Below are positions 1-8,690 of a stretch of DNA of 64,000 nt, one piece after another. Source of the stretch: Nocardia rhamnosiphila NBRC 108938 (lineage in GTDB: Bacteria; Actinomycetota; Actinomycetes; Mycobacteriales; Mycobacteriaceae); NCBI RefSeq assembly GCF_000720425.1, contig NZ_JOAJ01000003.1:372001-436000 (forward strand). Direction: 5' to 3'. The notes beneath the pieces were generated by a model. The model was not told the DNA's origin, ran no database searches, and was given only the letters and a program-made list of their open reading frames with translations. The translations under genes were made by a program, and so were the position numbers. Within the stretch, counting starts at the first letter, position 1; each line of letters starts with the position of its first letter.

Positions 1-1341
1 AAAGGCGTCGAAGGCGCGCAATGCGGTCAGTCCGTAGCCGGCGTCCAGGTACAGGCGCAGATCCCGGGCGAACGACGCCGGATCACAGCCGATGTGCACG
101 ATCCGGTCCGGCGCCGCGGCGGCCACGGCGTGCACCACGGGTTTGCCGGCCCCGGCCCGTGGCGGATCGAGTACCACCACCTGCGGCCGTGGGTGATGGT
201 GTCCGGCCGCCCACTGCTCCACCCGTCCGGTGCGCAGCTCCAGCCACGGCAGATCGCCCAGGGCGGCGTGACCGTCGGCGACCGCGGCCGGTGCGGATTC
301 CAGCGCCCGCACGGCGCCGGTCGGGCCGACCTGTTCGGCCAGGCGCGCAGCGAAAACTCCCGCGCCGCTGTACAGATCCCACGCCGTCGCACCCACGCCC
401 GGATCGGCCCAGCCGGCGACGATATCCGAATAGCACTGCGCGGCACCGCGGTGCGCCTGCCAGAACCCGGCCGCCGACACCTCCCAACGCCGGCCGGCCA
501 CGTACTGGACGGCCCGGCCGCTGCCCTCGACCACCCATTCGTCGCGGTCGGTGTGAGCGGCGGCGCGCCGGGCCGCCGTGCGCCGCCGCTGCGCGCCCGG
601 CGTCTCCGGCTCCGCGCCGACTCGGCTCGTGCCGTCCCGCGGCCCGCGTGCGCGCCCGCCCCGCCCGTCGGCCCGGCTCCCGGGGCCGGAACGGCCGCCG
701 TGCCGATCACCGCCGCGCCGGCCGGTCTCGGGTACCGGCGGGGCGATTTCGACGATATGCCGGGCCCCGGTGTCGTCGACCGCGATCACCAGCTCCGCGC
801 CGGGCATCCAGCGGCGCCCGTCGATATCGTCCAGGGCGCCGGGCACGGGTTGCGGACAGCGCAGGTCGGTCAGCACTCCGGTACTGCGGTATCGATGCAC
901 ACCGGCCCGGCCCTCCGGATCCACCGCGAGCCGGATCCGGGTGCGCCAGCCGCCGGTGCGATCGCCGGAACCGGTGATGGGTTCCACCTCGACCGCGCGT
1001 TCGATACCGGTGATGCGGCGCAACTGTTCGGCCACGACCGCGCCCTTCAGCTGCCGCTGCGCCGCCGCGGTGGCAAAGGAGAAATCGCAGCATCCCGCCC
1101 CACCCGGCCCCGATACCGGGCAGGTGGCGGGGATCCGGTCCGGTGATGCCTCGAGGATCTCCACGGCCTCGGCCCGGCAGAACGCGCCGCCGCGATCTTC
1201 GGTGACCCGGGCCCGCACGAGCTCACCGGGCAGGCCGTGCCGGACGAACATCACCCGGCCCTCATGGCGTGCCACACAGAGTCCGCCGTGCCCGGGCGGC
1301 CCGAGCCGTACCGACAGCACTTCATCGCGCCACGAACTCAT
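1..1341 (-). CDS. TrmA/RlmD-family RNA (uracil-5-)-methyltransferase, 3' end cut by window
   Basis: SAM-dependent methyltransferase that puts a C5 methyl group on uridine in tRNA or rRNA. The reading frame is open from the ATG at 1341 to base 1 (447 codons). The N-terminus (residues 1-60) looks like a TRAM-type RNA-binding domain. A cysteine-rich stretch near residues 70-85 (CPVSGPGGAGCC) may be an Fe-S or RNA-binding loop. The SAM-site sequence WDLYSGAGVFAARLAEQ follows, then the catalytic signatures VVVLDPPRAGAG and HIGCDPASFARDLRLY, whose Cys is the expected nucleophile. Only some 10-20 C-terminal residues should be missing. A basic insert of about 60 residues (near 550-710) is low in complexity. 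The gene begins 6 bp after the permease stop, so the two are probably cotranscribed. Order matches Rv2689c/Rv2690c. Whether the target is tRNA or rRNA cannot be told from sequence. Confidence 0.88.
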   Translation of the reverse strand, partial: MSSWRDEVLSVRLGPPGHGGLCVARHEGRVMFVRHGLPGELVRARVTEDRGGAFCRAEAVEILEASPDRIPATCPVSGPGGAGCCDFSFATAAAQRQLKGAVVAEQLRRITGIERAVEVEPITGSGDRTGGWRTRIRLAVDPEGRAGVHRYRSTGVLTDLRCPQPVPGALDDIDGRRWMPGAELVIAVDDTGARHIVEIAPPVPETGRRGGDRHGGRSGPGSRADGRGGRARGPRDGTSRVGAEPETPGAQRRRTAARRAAAHTDRDEWVVEGSGRAVQYVAGRRWEVSAAGFWQAHRGAAQCYSDIVAGWADPGVGATAWDLYSGAGVFAARLAEQVGPTGAVRALESAPAAVADGHAALGDLPWLELRTGRVEQWAAGHHHPRPQVVVLDPPRAGAGKPVVHAVAAAAPDRIVHIGCDPASFARDLRLYLDAGYGLTALRAFDAF

Positions 1342-1347
1342 CGGACC

Positions 1348-3348
1348 TCACCCATTGTCGCCGTAGCCGCGCCGTACCGCGCCCGGTGCCGCGGGTTCGC
1401 CCGCCGCACGGGCGCGCGCCGAGGAACTCAGCTGCCACGGCACGCTGGTCACCATCACGCCCGGTTCGAACAGCAACCGGCCCTTCAACCGCAACGCGCT
1501 CTGATTGTGCAGCACCTGCTCCCACCAGTGCCCGACCACGTATTCGGGGATGAAGACGGTCACCACATCGCGCGGCGCGTCCTTGCGGACCCGCTTCACA
1601 TATTCGAGCACCGGTTTGGTGATCTCTCGGTAGGGCGATTCGATCACCTTCAACGGGACCGGATTGTCGCTCTTCTCCCAGTCCCGCACGAGTGCCCGGG
1701 TGTCGTCCTCGTCGACGTTCACCGTGATCGCCTCGAGGGTATCCGGGCGCCCCGCCCGCGCGTAGGCCAGTGCCCGGCGGGTCGGCAGGTGCAGTTTCGA
1801 CACCAGGACGATCGAATGGGTCCGGCTCGGCAGGACCCCGTCCCATTCGTGTTCTTCCAGTTCCCGGGCCACCGAGTTGTAGTGGTGGTGGATCATCTTC
1901 ATGATCACGAAGATCACCGCCATGGTCACGATGGCGATCCAGGCGCCGGCGAAGAACTTCGTCACCAGCACGATCACCAGGACGGCCCCGGTGGCGACCA
2001 GACCCAGCGCGTTGATGGCCCGGGAACGCATCATCCGGCGCCGTTCGGCCGGATCCGTCTCCCGGCCCAGCAATCGGCTCCAGTGCCGCAGCATGCCGGT
2101 CTGGCTGAGGGTGAACGAGACGAACACCCCGATGATGTAGAGCTGGATCAGCCGGGTCACTTCCGCGTCGAACGCCACCACGAACGCGATCGCGCCGACC
2201 GCCAGGAACAGGATGCCGTTGCTGAAGGCGAGCCGGTCGCCGCGCGTGTGCAGCTGGCGGGGCAGGAAGCGCGCCTGGGCCAGGACCGAGCCCAGGACCG
2301 GGAATCCGTTGAACGCGGTATTGGCGGCCAGTACCAGGATCACCGCGGTCACCACGGCGACGAAGTAGAAGCCGGGAGTGAACCCGCTGAACACCGCGTG
2401 CGCGATCTGGGCGATCAGCGTTTTCTGCTGATAACCCTCGGGCGCGCCGACGAGTTGTTCGGGGTGTTCGGCGAACACCACATGCGCCTGCCGGGCGAGC
2501 ACGATCATGCCGAGCAGCAACACGATGGCGATCGAGCCGAGCATCAGCAGGGTTGTCGCGGCATTGCGCGATTTGGGTTTGCGGAAGGCCGGCACGCCGT
2601 TGCTGATCGCCTCGACACCGGTGAGCGCCGCACAACCGGAAGAGAAGGCGCGCGCGAGCAAGAAGATCAGTGCCAGCCCGGCCAGATGCTCCTCTTCGGC
2701 CCGCAGCTCGAAGCCCGACGATTCGGCGCGCACTTCGTCACCCAGTACGAAGATCCGGATCAGTCCCCAGGCGAGCATGGTGAACATACCGAACAGGAAG
2801 GCATAGGACAGCAGTGCGAACATCCGGCCGGACTCCCGCACGCCGCGCAGGTTCATCGCGGTGATGAGCACGATGGCGGCCACCGCGAAGAGCACCTTGT
2901 GGGTCGCCACGAACGGGATCGCCGAGCCGATGGTGGACGCGGCCGACGCGATCGAGACGGCGACGGTGAGTACATAGTCCACCAGCAATGCGCTGCCCAC
3001 GGCCAGGCCGGCTGTGGGGCCCAGATTCGTGGTGACCACCTCGAAGTCGCCGCCGCCGGACGGGTAGGCGTGCACGTTCTGGCGGTAGCTGGTGACCACG
3101 ATGACCAGGACGACCGCGACGGCGAGGCCGAGCCACGGGGCGTACGCGTAACCGGCCAGCCCGGACACCGACAGCACGAGGAAGATCTCCTCGGGCGCGT
3201 AGGCGACCGATGACATCGCGTCCGAGGCGAACACCGGCAGCGCGATTCGTTTCGGCAGCAGGGTGTGGCCCAGGGAGTCACTACGGAATGGCCGCCCCAA
3301 CACCAGACGCTTGGTGGCGGTCGTCAACTTCGACACTGGACGGAGCAT
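1348..3348 (-). CDS. APC-superfamily permease, KimA-like potassium transporter candidate
   Basis: Polytopic inner-membrane transporter of 666 residues. About 12 hydrophobic helices fill residues 30-480, followed by a cytoplasmic domain of about 170 residues. Near the N-terminus, SDAMSSVAYAPEEI and YPSGGGDFEV closely resemble the first helices of Bacillus KimA (YdaO), a K+/H+ symporter. That makes potassium a better guess than amino acids, but this is inference. The ATG at 3348 was chosen over the longer frame to 3483, because the extra 45 residues are Cys/Pro-rich and unlike the family. It lies divergent from ceoB-ceoC, which encode RCK proteins known to gate K+ transport. The same arrangement occurs at Rv2690c-Rv2692. 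Confidence 0.85.
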   Translation of the reverse strand: MLRPVSKLTTATKRLVLGRPFRSDSLGHTLLPKRIALPVFASDAMSSVAYAPEEIFLVLSVSGLAGYAYAPWLGLAVAVVLVIVVTSYRQNVHAYPSGGGDFEVVTTNLGPTAGLAVGSALLVDYVLTVAVSIASAASTIGSAIPFVATHKVLFAVAAIVLITAMNLRGVRESGRMFALLSYAFLFGMFTMLAWGLIRIFVLGDEVRAESSGFELRAEEEHLAGLALIFLLARAFSSGCAALTGVEAISNGVPAFRKPKSRNAATTLLMLGSIAIVLLLGMIVLARQAHVVFAEHPEQLVGAPEGYQQKTLIAQIAHAVFSGFTPGFYFVAVVTAVILVLAANTAFNGFPVLGSVLAQARFLPRQLHTRGDRLAFSNGILFLAVGAIAFVVAFDAEVTRLIQLYIIGVFVSFTLSQTGMLRHWSRLLGRETDPAERRRMMRSRAINALGLVATGAVLVIVLVTKFFAGAWIAIVTMAVIFVIMKMIHHHYNSVARELEEHEWDGVLPSRTHSIVLVSKLHLPTRRALAYARAGRPDTLEAITVNVDEDDTRALVRDWEKSDNPVPLKVIESPYREITKPVLEYVKRVRKDAPRDVVTVFIPEYVVGHWWEQVLHNQSALRLKGRLLFEPGVMVTSVPWQLSSSARARAAGEPAAPGAVRRGYGDNG

Positions 3349-3521
3349 AAGCCCCCGTGCCCCGCTGCGCTGCGAGGCATCACCGGAGGGCGGGGTTTGG
3401 CCACCCCCCGCGGGGGGAACGTGGCTGGGGGCGAGAACCAGCGAGTACGGTTCGTTTTCGCAGCAGCCACACGGCTGTTTCACTTGCCGTAGGGCAGACC
3501 GAGTCAGGAGCGAGGTTCACC

Positions 3522-4187
3522 GTGTACGTGGTGATCATGGGATGCGGCCGGGTGGGGGCGTCGCTGGCCCGCGCCCTGGTCCGGATAGGTCACGAGGTCG
3601 CCGTGATCGACCGCAATCCGGACGCGTTCCGGCGCCTGGGCCCGGGTTTCCCGGGCGAGCAGGTCGTGGGGGTCGGATTCGACCGCGAGGTTCTGCGCCG
3701 GGCGGGTATCGAACGGGCCGGGGCCTTCGCGGCCGTGTCCTCGGGCGACAACTCCAACATCATCTCCGCGCGGGTGGCGCGGGAGATGTTCGGGATCGAC
3801 CGGGTGGTGGCCCGTATCTACGACGCCAAACGCGCCGCCGTCTACGAACGGCTCGGTATCCCGACCATCGCGACCGTGCCCTGGACGACCGACCGCTTCC
3901 TGCACACCCTGATCGGTGACGCGGGCACCACGACCTGGCGTGATCCCACCGGGACCGTCGCCGTCGCCCAGCTGATCCTGCACGAGGAGTGGTACGGGCG
4001 CACGGTGAGCGAACTGGAGGACGCCACCGGCGCCCGGGTCGCGTTCGTCATCCGGTTCGGGCAGGGCATCCTGCCGGACGCCAAGACCGTCGTGCAGGCC
4101 GACGACATCGTGTACGTGGCCGCCACCTCCGGCTCGGCCGGGGAGGCCGTCGCGCTGGCCGCGAAACCTCCAGCTAGCAAGGACTGA
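3522..4187 (+). CDS. ceoB: TrkA-type RCK potassium regulatory subunit CeoB
   Basis: Cytoplasmic nucleotide-binding regulator of K+ transport, 221 residues. The RCK_N Rossmann fold starts at once, with GCGRVG at residues 7-12 and the acidic VIDRNP end of the second strand. An RCK_C half follows from about residue 140. The GTG at 3522 is preceded by CAGGAG at 3505-3510, and the frame upstream does not look coding. It is followed 2 bp later by a second RCK gene, so the pair forms an operon. No TrkH/TrkG membrane subunit lies in the window; the nearest K+ transporter candidate is the divergent KimA-like permease. Equivalent to Rv2691. Confidence 0.92.
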   Translation: MYVVIMGCGRVGASLARALVRIGHEVAVIDRNPDAFRRLGPGFPGEQVVGVGFDREVLRRAGIERAGAFAAVSSGDNSNIISARVAREMFGIDRVVARIYDAKRAAVYERLGIPTIATVPWTTDRFLHTLIGDAGTTTWRDPTGTVAVAQLILHEEWYGRTVSELEDATGARVAFVIRFGQGILPDAKTVVQADDIVYVAATSGSAGEAVALAAKPPASKD

Positions 4188-4189
4188 TC

Positions 4190-4909
4190 ATGAAAGTGGC
4201 CATTGCCGGAGCCGGGGCCGTCGGCCGCTCCATCGCCCGCGAACTACTCCGGGCGGGACACAGCGTCATGCTGCTCGAACGCCAGCTCGACCATATCGAC
4301 CGCGAGGCGGTCTCCGAAGCGATCTGGGTCCATGCCGACGCCTGCGAACTGCAACTGCTCGAGGACGCCGGACTGGAGGACTACGAGGTCGTCATCGCCG
4401 CGACCGGCGACGACAAGGCGAATTTGGTGCACAGCCTGCTGGCCAAAACCGAATTCGGGGTGCGCCGGGTGGTCGCGCGGGTCAACGATCCGCGCAACGA
4501 ATGGCTTTTCGACGGCTCCTGGGGTGTCGATGTGGCCGTCTCCACCCCGCGTCTGCTGGCCTCCCTCGTCGAGGAGGCGGTATCGGTCGGCGATCTGGTC
4601 CGCCTGATGACCTTGCGGCAGGGGCAGGCCAATCTGGTCGAACTCACCCTGCCACCGGATACGACGCTGGCCGGTAAGCCGGTGCGCAATCTCACCCTGC
4701 CGCGGGATTCCGCGCTGGTCACCATTCTGCGTGGCGGGCGGGTCATCGTGCCGCAGCCCGACGACCCCTTCGAGGGCGACGACGAACTGCTGTTCGTCGT
4801 CTCCGCGGCCGCCGAGGAGGAACTGCGTGCGGTGCTGGCACCGCACGGCATCGAATCGCAGACCGGCGGCACCACCGGCCTGACACCCGCGCAGGACGCC
4901 GAATACTGA
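4190..4909 (+). CDS. ceoC: TrkA-type RCK potassium regulatory subunit CeoC
   Basis: Second RCK protein, 239 residues, paralogous to CeoB. The nucleotide-binding motif GAGAVGRSIAREL sits at residues 7-19, with LLER ending the next strand. Residues 145-220 form the RCK_C ligand-binding domain. The C-terminal tail is polar and probably disordered. It starts 2 bp after the ceoB stop, indicating translational coupling and probably a hetero-oligomer. It converges on the ECF sigma gene. Equivalent to Rv2692. Confidence 0.92.
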   Translation: MKVAIAGAGAVGRSIARELLRAGHSVMLLERQLDHIDREAVSEAIWVHADACELQLLEDAGLEDYEVVIAATGDDKANLVHSLLAKTEFGVRRVVARVNDPRNEWLFDGSWGVDVAVSTPRLLASLVEEAVSVGDLVRLMTLRQGQANLVELTLPPDTTLAGKPVRNLTLPRDSALVTILRGGRVIVPQPDDPFEGDDELLFVVSAAAEEELRAVLAPHGIESQTGGTTGLTPAQDAEY

Positions 4910-4942
4910 CCACCCGGCAGCACTCGGCCCACATCCGCGGCC

Positions 4943-5581
4943 TCAGGCGGCTACGGGCTGCGCCGCGCGCGCCCGCAGCTTGTTCAACGCCCGGTACTGC
5001 ATGACCCGGATCACGCCGGGGCTGGTGCCGATCGCCGCCGCGGTCTCGGCCGCGCTCCAGCCCAGCACGATCCGCATCACCAGCACCTCCCGGTGCACGG
5101 GGTTGAGCTGCTGCATCAGTTCGCGGGCCAGGGCGCCGCGTTCGGCGGCCAGCGCCCACTCCTCGGGGCCGGCCGCGGTGGACACCGCTTCGGGGACCTC
5201 GGCCACGGGATAGGCCGGATGGATCTGGGCACCGCGGAACGCATCGGAGACCTTGTTCGCCGCAATGCCGTACACGAAGGCGAGGAACGACTTCCCCTGA
5301 TCCCGGTAGCGCCCGATGGCGTGCACGGTGGCCATCAGCACCTCCTGCGCCACATCGTCGGCGGTGACGTGCAGATGGGCGGCGTTACCCAGGCGGGTCC
5401 GGCAGTAACGCTGGACCAGCGGCTGGACCAGTCGCAGGATCTCGGCCACGGCGGCGCGGTCACCGCCGGCCGCCGCCGGGACCAGGACGTCCAGTTCGGC
5501 GGAGATCCGGCGGCTCTGGGACCGCACCGGATGTTCGGATCCCCGCTCGGGGCGGGTGATCGGGTGCTGCTCGGTTCGCAT
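4943..5581 (-). CDS. ECF sigma factor, SigD/ShbA-like
   Basis: Group 4 sigma-70 factor of 212 residues. Region 2 includes the core-binding stretch ADDVAQEVLMATVHAIGRYRD. Region 4 carries LNPVHREVLVMRIVLGWSAAETAAAIGTSPGVIRVMQYRALNKL in two short helices. The pattern closely matches M. tuberculosis SigD and Streptomyces ShbA. The ATG at 5581 was preferred because GAGAGG lies 8 nt upstream; the frame stays open to 5653. No anti-sigma gene follows, unlike sigD-rsdA. It is absent from the same place in M. tuberculosis, so it is an insertion relative to that order. ShbA controls the principal sigma gene in Streptomyces, so sigA 8 kb away is an interesting but unproven target. Confidence 0.85.
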   Translation of the reverse strand: MRTEQHPITRPERGSEHPVRSQSRRISAELDVLVPAAAGGDRAAVAEILRLVQPLVQRYCRTRLGNAAHLHVTADDVAQEVLMATVHAIGRYRDQGKSFLAFVYGIAANKVSDAFRGAQIHPAYPVAEVPEAVSTAAGPEEWALAAERGALARELMQQLNPVHREVLVMRIVLGWSAAETAAAIGTSPGVIRVMQYRALNKLRARAAQPVAA

Positions 5582-5723
5582 TCGCCGGTCCTCTCGGGAG
5601 ATCGTCTTCATCAACGATCGTCCGATGAACGGCGCGTGCGGGATAGGCACCAAAGGGTGGGTCCTCGTCCACCCTTTCGGATGACGCCGGGCCGCACCTT
5701 CGGATGATGCGGCGCCGCGAAGG

Positions 5724-6455
5724 TCAGGCCGGACCGGCGGAATGCCGTCCGGAGCCGGCGGGCAGATGCCCGGCGCGGCGCACCGCCCAGACCGTCACCA
5801 CCAGCGCGACGGCGGTGAGCGGCCAGCCCATCGCGATTCGCGCGGCGGCGAGCCAGCCCGTGCTGTCCGTGTCGTAGAGGTGGTTCTGGACCAGGTAGCG
5901 GGCACCGAAGACGAGCACCCACGCCACGGTCGCCAGGTCGTAGAGGCGGACCACCCGCGGATCTCCGCGCCAGTCGCCGCCGTGGCCGTTGAGCACCCCC
6001 CACACCACCCCGACCAGGGGCCGCCGGACGAGTATCGAGATCAGGAACGCGGCACCGTAGATCAGGCTGGTGTAGATCCCGAACAGGAAGAAACCCTTGG
6101 CCTCGCCGACCCGCCAGGCGATCAGCGCGCAGATACCCACGCCCACGAAACCGGAGACGGCGGGCTGGATCGGCTCGCGGCGCACCAGCCGCCAGATGAG
6201 AATCGCCGCCGCCACCCCGAGCGCCGCCCAAATCGCCACGGTCAGCCCGAGCAGGGTGTTCACCGGAACGAAGACCAGCACCGGCAGCGTCGAGTAGATC
6301 AGGCCGCCGAAGCCACCCAGCTGTTCCAGCAGGGTCTGCTTATCCGGTTCCTCCGGAGTGTCGTCGGCGGAACCGGCCCGGGCGGCGGGCGCGGAGTCCG
6401 GGGTGGTCGCGGCCCGGGGCAGCGGTCTGGTGGCGTACTCGTCGCTCGATGGCAT
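5724..6455 (-). CDS. DUF3159 integral membrane protein
   Basis: Membrane protein of 243 residues and unknown function. An acidic, proline-rich cytoplasmic N-terminus (1-40) precedes five or six hydrophobic helices. GGFGGLIYSTLPVLVFVPVN opens the membrane part, and a conserved-looking loop reads GHGGDWRGDPRVVRLYD. It matches Rv2693c in position and in DUF3159 character. It lies 3 bp downstream of the OB-fold protein gene and is presumably cotranscribed with it. Confidence 0.8.
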   Translation of the reverse strand: MPSSDEYATRPLPRAATTPDSAPAARAGSADDTPEEPDKQTLLEQLGGFGGLIYSTLPVLVFVPVNTLLGLTVAIWAALGVAAAILIWRLVRREPIQPAVSGFVGVGICALIAWRVGEAKGFFLFGIYTSLIYGAAFLISILVRRPLVGVVWGVLNGHGGDWRGDPRVVRLYDLATVAWVLVFGARYLVQNHLYDTDSTGWLAAARIAMGWPLTAVALVVTVWAVRRAGHLPAGSGRHSAGPA

Positions 6456-6458
6456 ACG

Positions 6459-6863
6459 TCAGCTGTTTCCGCGCAATTCGTAGTAGGGGTTGTACATCAC
6501 CTTACGGCCTTCGCGTTCTCCCACCCGGCCGCGCACCATGATGCGCCGTCCCGATTCGATACCGGGAATCCGGCGTCGCCCGATCCACACCAGAGTGATG
6601 GCATCGGTGCCGTCGAAGAACTCCGCCTGCATACTCGCACCCGAGGACTGCGGACAGGAGTCGACACTGCGCAAACGGCCCAGCATCGTCGCCTCCTCAC
6701 CGCGCCGGCACTCCGAGACCCGGCAGGCGCCCGAAGCGTCTGCCTTCTCCGCCAGGTCCTCGGCGTCGAGCTGATCGATATCCTCGGTCAATCTGCGGCC
6801 GAGCCTGCGAAAATATCCGGTCGCGGACTTGGCGCCCGCTTTTCTTCCTGCCGCGGAAGACAT
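6459..6863 (-). CDS. OB-fold nucleic-acid-binding domain protein
   Basis: Small protein of 134 residues. A basic N-terminal segment with Cys residues (ACRVSECRRGEEA) is followed by an OB-fold-like half with GSEFFDGTDAITLVWIGRR-type strands ending MYNPYYELR. It corresponds to Rv2694c, annotated as an OB-fold nucleic-acid-binding protein. The start at 6863 is supported by CAGGAGAG about 8 nt upstream; the longer upstream frame is arginine-rich and not coding-like. It leads a two-gene unit with the DUF3159 membrane protein and is divergent from the hydrolase. No substrate is known. Confidence 0.78.
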   Translation of the reverse strand: MSSAAGRKAGAKSATGYFRRLGRRLTEDIDQLDAEDLAEKADASGACRVSECRRGEEATMLGRLRSVDSCPQSSGASMQAEFFDGTDAITLVWIGRRRIPGIESGRRIMVRGRVGEREGRKVMYNPYYELRGNS

Positions 6864-6973
6864 CGCCTGCTCTCCTGTGCGCGGACGACATGGGTCGCAC
6901 GTCATCCGAATTTCCTTACTCCGGCCCGGCTGTGGCCGTACCCGCCACTGTAGATGGGTACCGGCGGCACCGC

Positions 6974-6979
6974 TACGCT
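6974..6979 (+). promoter_or_regulatory. -10 element of leaderless hydrolase gene
   Basis: TACGCT fits the actinobacterial TANNNT consensus. It ends 7 nt before the GTG at 6987, so transcription should begin at or next to the start codon. Confidence 0.5.
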
Positions 6980-6986
6980 CGGTCCG

Positions 6987-7685
6987 GTGTTCGATTCCCC
7001 ACGTCCGGCCGTTGTCGTCGCCCTGCCCGGAACCGGTTCCGACGCACATTTCGCCCGCCGCGCGTTCGGCCCCGCATCCGCCGCCGCGGGAATCGATTTC
7101 GTCGCCGTGGACCCCGATCCGGCCGCGGTGATCGAGAGCTACCGCGCCGCCCTGGACGACGCCGCGACCCGCGGCCCGGTGCTGGCGGCGGGTATCTCGC
7201 TCGGCGCCGCGGTCGCCGTCGAATGGGCCGCGGGCCGGGAACCGGGCGAGGTCGGTGGTGTGGTGGCGGCCCTGCCCGCGTGGACCGGCCCGGATACCGC
7301 GGAATGCCCCGCCACGCACAGTGCGGCGGTCACGGCGGCCCAGTTACGCGCCGAGGGACTGGAGGCGGTGATCGACAGGATGCGGGCGAGCAGCCCCGGC
7401 TGGCTGGCCGACGCGCTCACCCGGTCGTGGCGCGCACAGTGGCCTGGACTGCCGGCGGCGCTGGAGGAAGCGGCGCAGTACAAATGGCCGGAACCCGTCC
7501 TGCTGGACGCGCTGAGCGTCCCGCTGGCGGTGATCGCCGCTTCGGACGACCCGGTGCATCCGGTGAGCGTGGGACGGGAATGGGCACGCCGCGCACCCCG
7601 GTCGGCGCTCATCGAGGTGACGCTGGACGAATTCGGCGCCGATCCGGGCATCGTGGGGCGGCTGGCGCTGCGGCACCTCGGCTGA
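6987..7685 (+). CDS. alpha/beta-hydrolase fold protein
   Basis: Cytoplasmic protein of 232 residues with an alpha/beta-hydrolase core. The nucleophile elbow is GISLG (Ser near residue 65), and the acid turn is ASDDPVHP. The expected catalytic His is not obvious in the short C-terminus. The GTG at 6987 is preferred: TACGCT (6974-6979) ends exactly 7 nt before it, which fits a leaderless transcript. An in-frame ATG at 6954 would overlap that promoter. Position and fold match Rv2695. Substrate unknown. Confidence 0.78.
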   Translation: MFDSPRPAVVVALPGTGSDAHFARRAFGPASAAAGIDFVAVDPDPAAVIESYRAALDDAATRGPVLAAGISLGAAVAVEWAAGREPGEVGGVVAALPAWTGPDTAECPATHSAAVTAAQLRAEGLEAVIDRMRASSPGWLADALTRSWRAQWPGLPAALEEAAQYKWPEPVLLDALSVPLAVIAASDDPVHPVSVGREWARRAPRSALIEVTLDEFGADPGIVGRLALRHLG

Positions 7686-7719
7686 AAACCCGGCCACTCG
7701 ACCGGATCGGTACCCCGGC

Positions 7720-7757
7720 CGCGTCGTCCGGTGCCCGCGCGGGCACCGGACGACGCG
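7720..7757. terminator. perfect 19-bp hairpin between convergent genes
   Basis: The 38-base stretch is a perfect inverted repeat centred between 7738 and 7739. It lies between the 3' ends of the hydrolase (+) and the DUF3710 gene (-). It lacks a U-tract, as is usual in this group, and should stop transcription in both directions. Confidence 0.7.
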
Positions 7758-7762
7758 ATCGG

Positions 7763-8689
7763 TCAGTTACGGCCGAGTTGCTGCATCGCCGACCCTTCGG
7801 CGCCCCGCCGCGGCTGCTGCGGCTGCTGGGGTGGCAGCACCGCGGGCGCCGGCGAGGGCCGCGCGCCGGGCGGCGGGGTCGCCACCTGCTGCTGGGCCTG
7901 CTGTTGCTGCTGATGGGCGGCGGTGAGCTGTTCGGCGAGCTGCTGGGGCAAGACCACCGGAAGCGGTTCGCGCACCGGCAGCGCGTCGGTTCCCCGCCGG
8001 ATGATCGTCTCGCTGAGCACAGTGCGCGCCGCCACGACCAGCGGGCCGCCCGCCGCGGTGGAACCCGAGGGTCCCGCCGCCACCAGCCGGATCATCCACC
8101 GGTAACCGTCCACCCCGATGAAGCGCAGATCGGCGCCCTCGGTGACGGCCACCAGTTCCCGGCCCCACGGGCCCTTCTCCACCGAGACCCGGGCCCCGTC
8201 CTTGCGCAGCGATTCCGCCAGGTCGGCCGCGACCGTGCGCCACTGGCCCTTGGATTTCGGCGCGGCGTAGGCCGCGACGGTGATGCGTCCGTGCTCGGTG
8301 GCCAGATGGACCGCCTGCGGGGTGCCCTGCGGGGTCATCTCGACCTGCAACTGCCCGCCCGGCGGCACCGGCAGGATCACCGAGCCCAGGTCGAGACGGG
8401 TATCGGTGAAGTTCTCCAGCACCTCGGCGACATCGTCGTAGTCGTAGGGACCGCGCCGCTGGGGTTCGGTATCGGGATCGTCGATCGCGGCGTCGTAGGC
8501 GTCGCTGTAGGCGGCGCCGCCGTAACCGTCGTCATAGCTGTCGTCGTAGGGCTCGTCGTATTCGGCGCGGTGGTACCCGCCGTCGTCGTAGTCCTCGTAT
8601 TCGCCGGTCTCGTACTCACCCGTGGTGTACTCGCCGGTGTCGTTCCCGTCGCCGGATCTGCGTCCGCCGGATTTCCGTCGTCCGAACAT
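7763..8689 (-). CDS. DUF3710 protein with acidic Tyr-rich N-terminus
   Basis: Protein of 308 residues with three parts. Residues 1-15 are basic. Residues 18-66 are a Tyr/Asp/Gly-rich repeat with the unit TGEY repeated three times and further DY/GY pairs. Residues 75-235 are the folded DUF3710 domain (VEMTPQGTPQAVHLATEHGR, KGPWGRELVAVTEG, WMIRLVAAGPSG). The rest is a Gln/Pro/Ala tail. Corresponds to Rv2696c; function unknown. Its ATG is 1 bp past the dut stop, so it is the second gene of a dut operon. The repeats look disordered and could serve for condensation or partner binding, which is speculation. Confidence 0.82.
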   Translation of the reverse strand: MFGRRKSGGRRSGDGNDTGEYTTGEYETGEYEDYDDGGYHRAEYDEPYDDSYDDGYGGAAYSDAYDAAIDDPDTEPQRRGPYDYDDVAEVLENFTDTRLDLGSVILPVPPGGQLQVEMTPQGTPQAVHLATEHGRITVAAYAAPKSKGQWRTVAADLAESLRKDGARVSVEKGPWGRELVAVTEGADLRFIGVDGYRWMIRLVAAGPSGSTAAGGPLVVAARTVLSETIIRRGTDALPVREPLPVVLPQQLAEQLTAAHQQQQQAQQQVATPPPGARPSPAPAVLPPQQPQQPRRGAEGSAMQQLGRN

Positions 8690-8690
8690 G

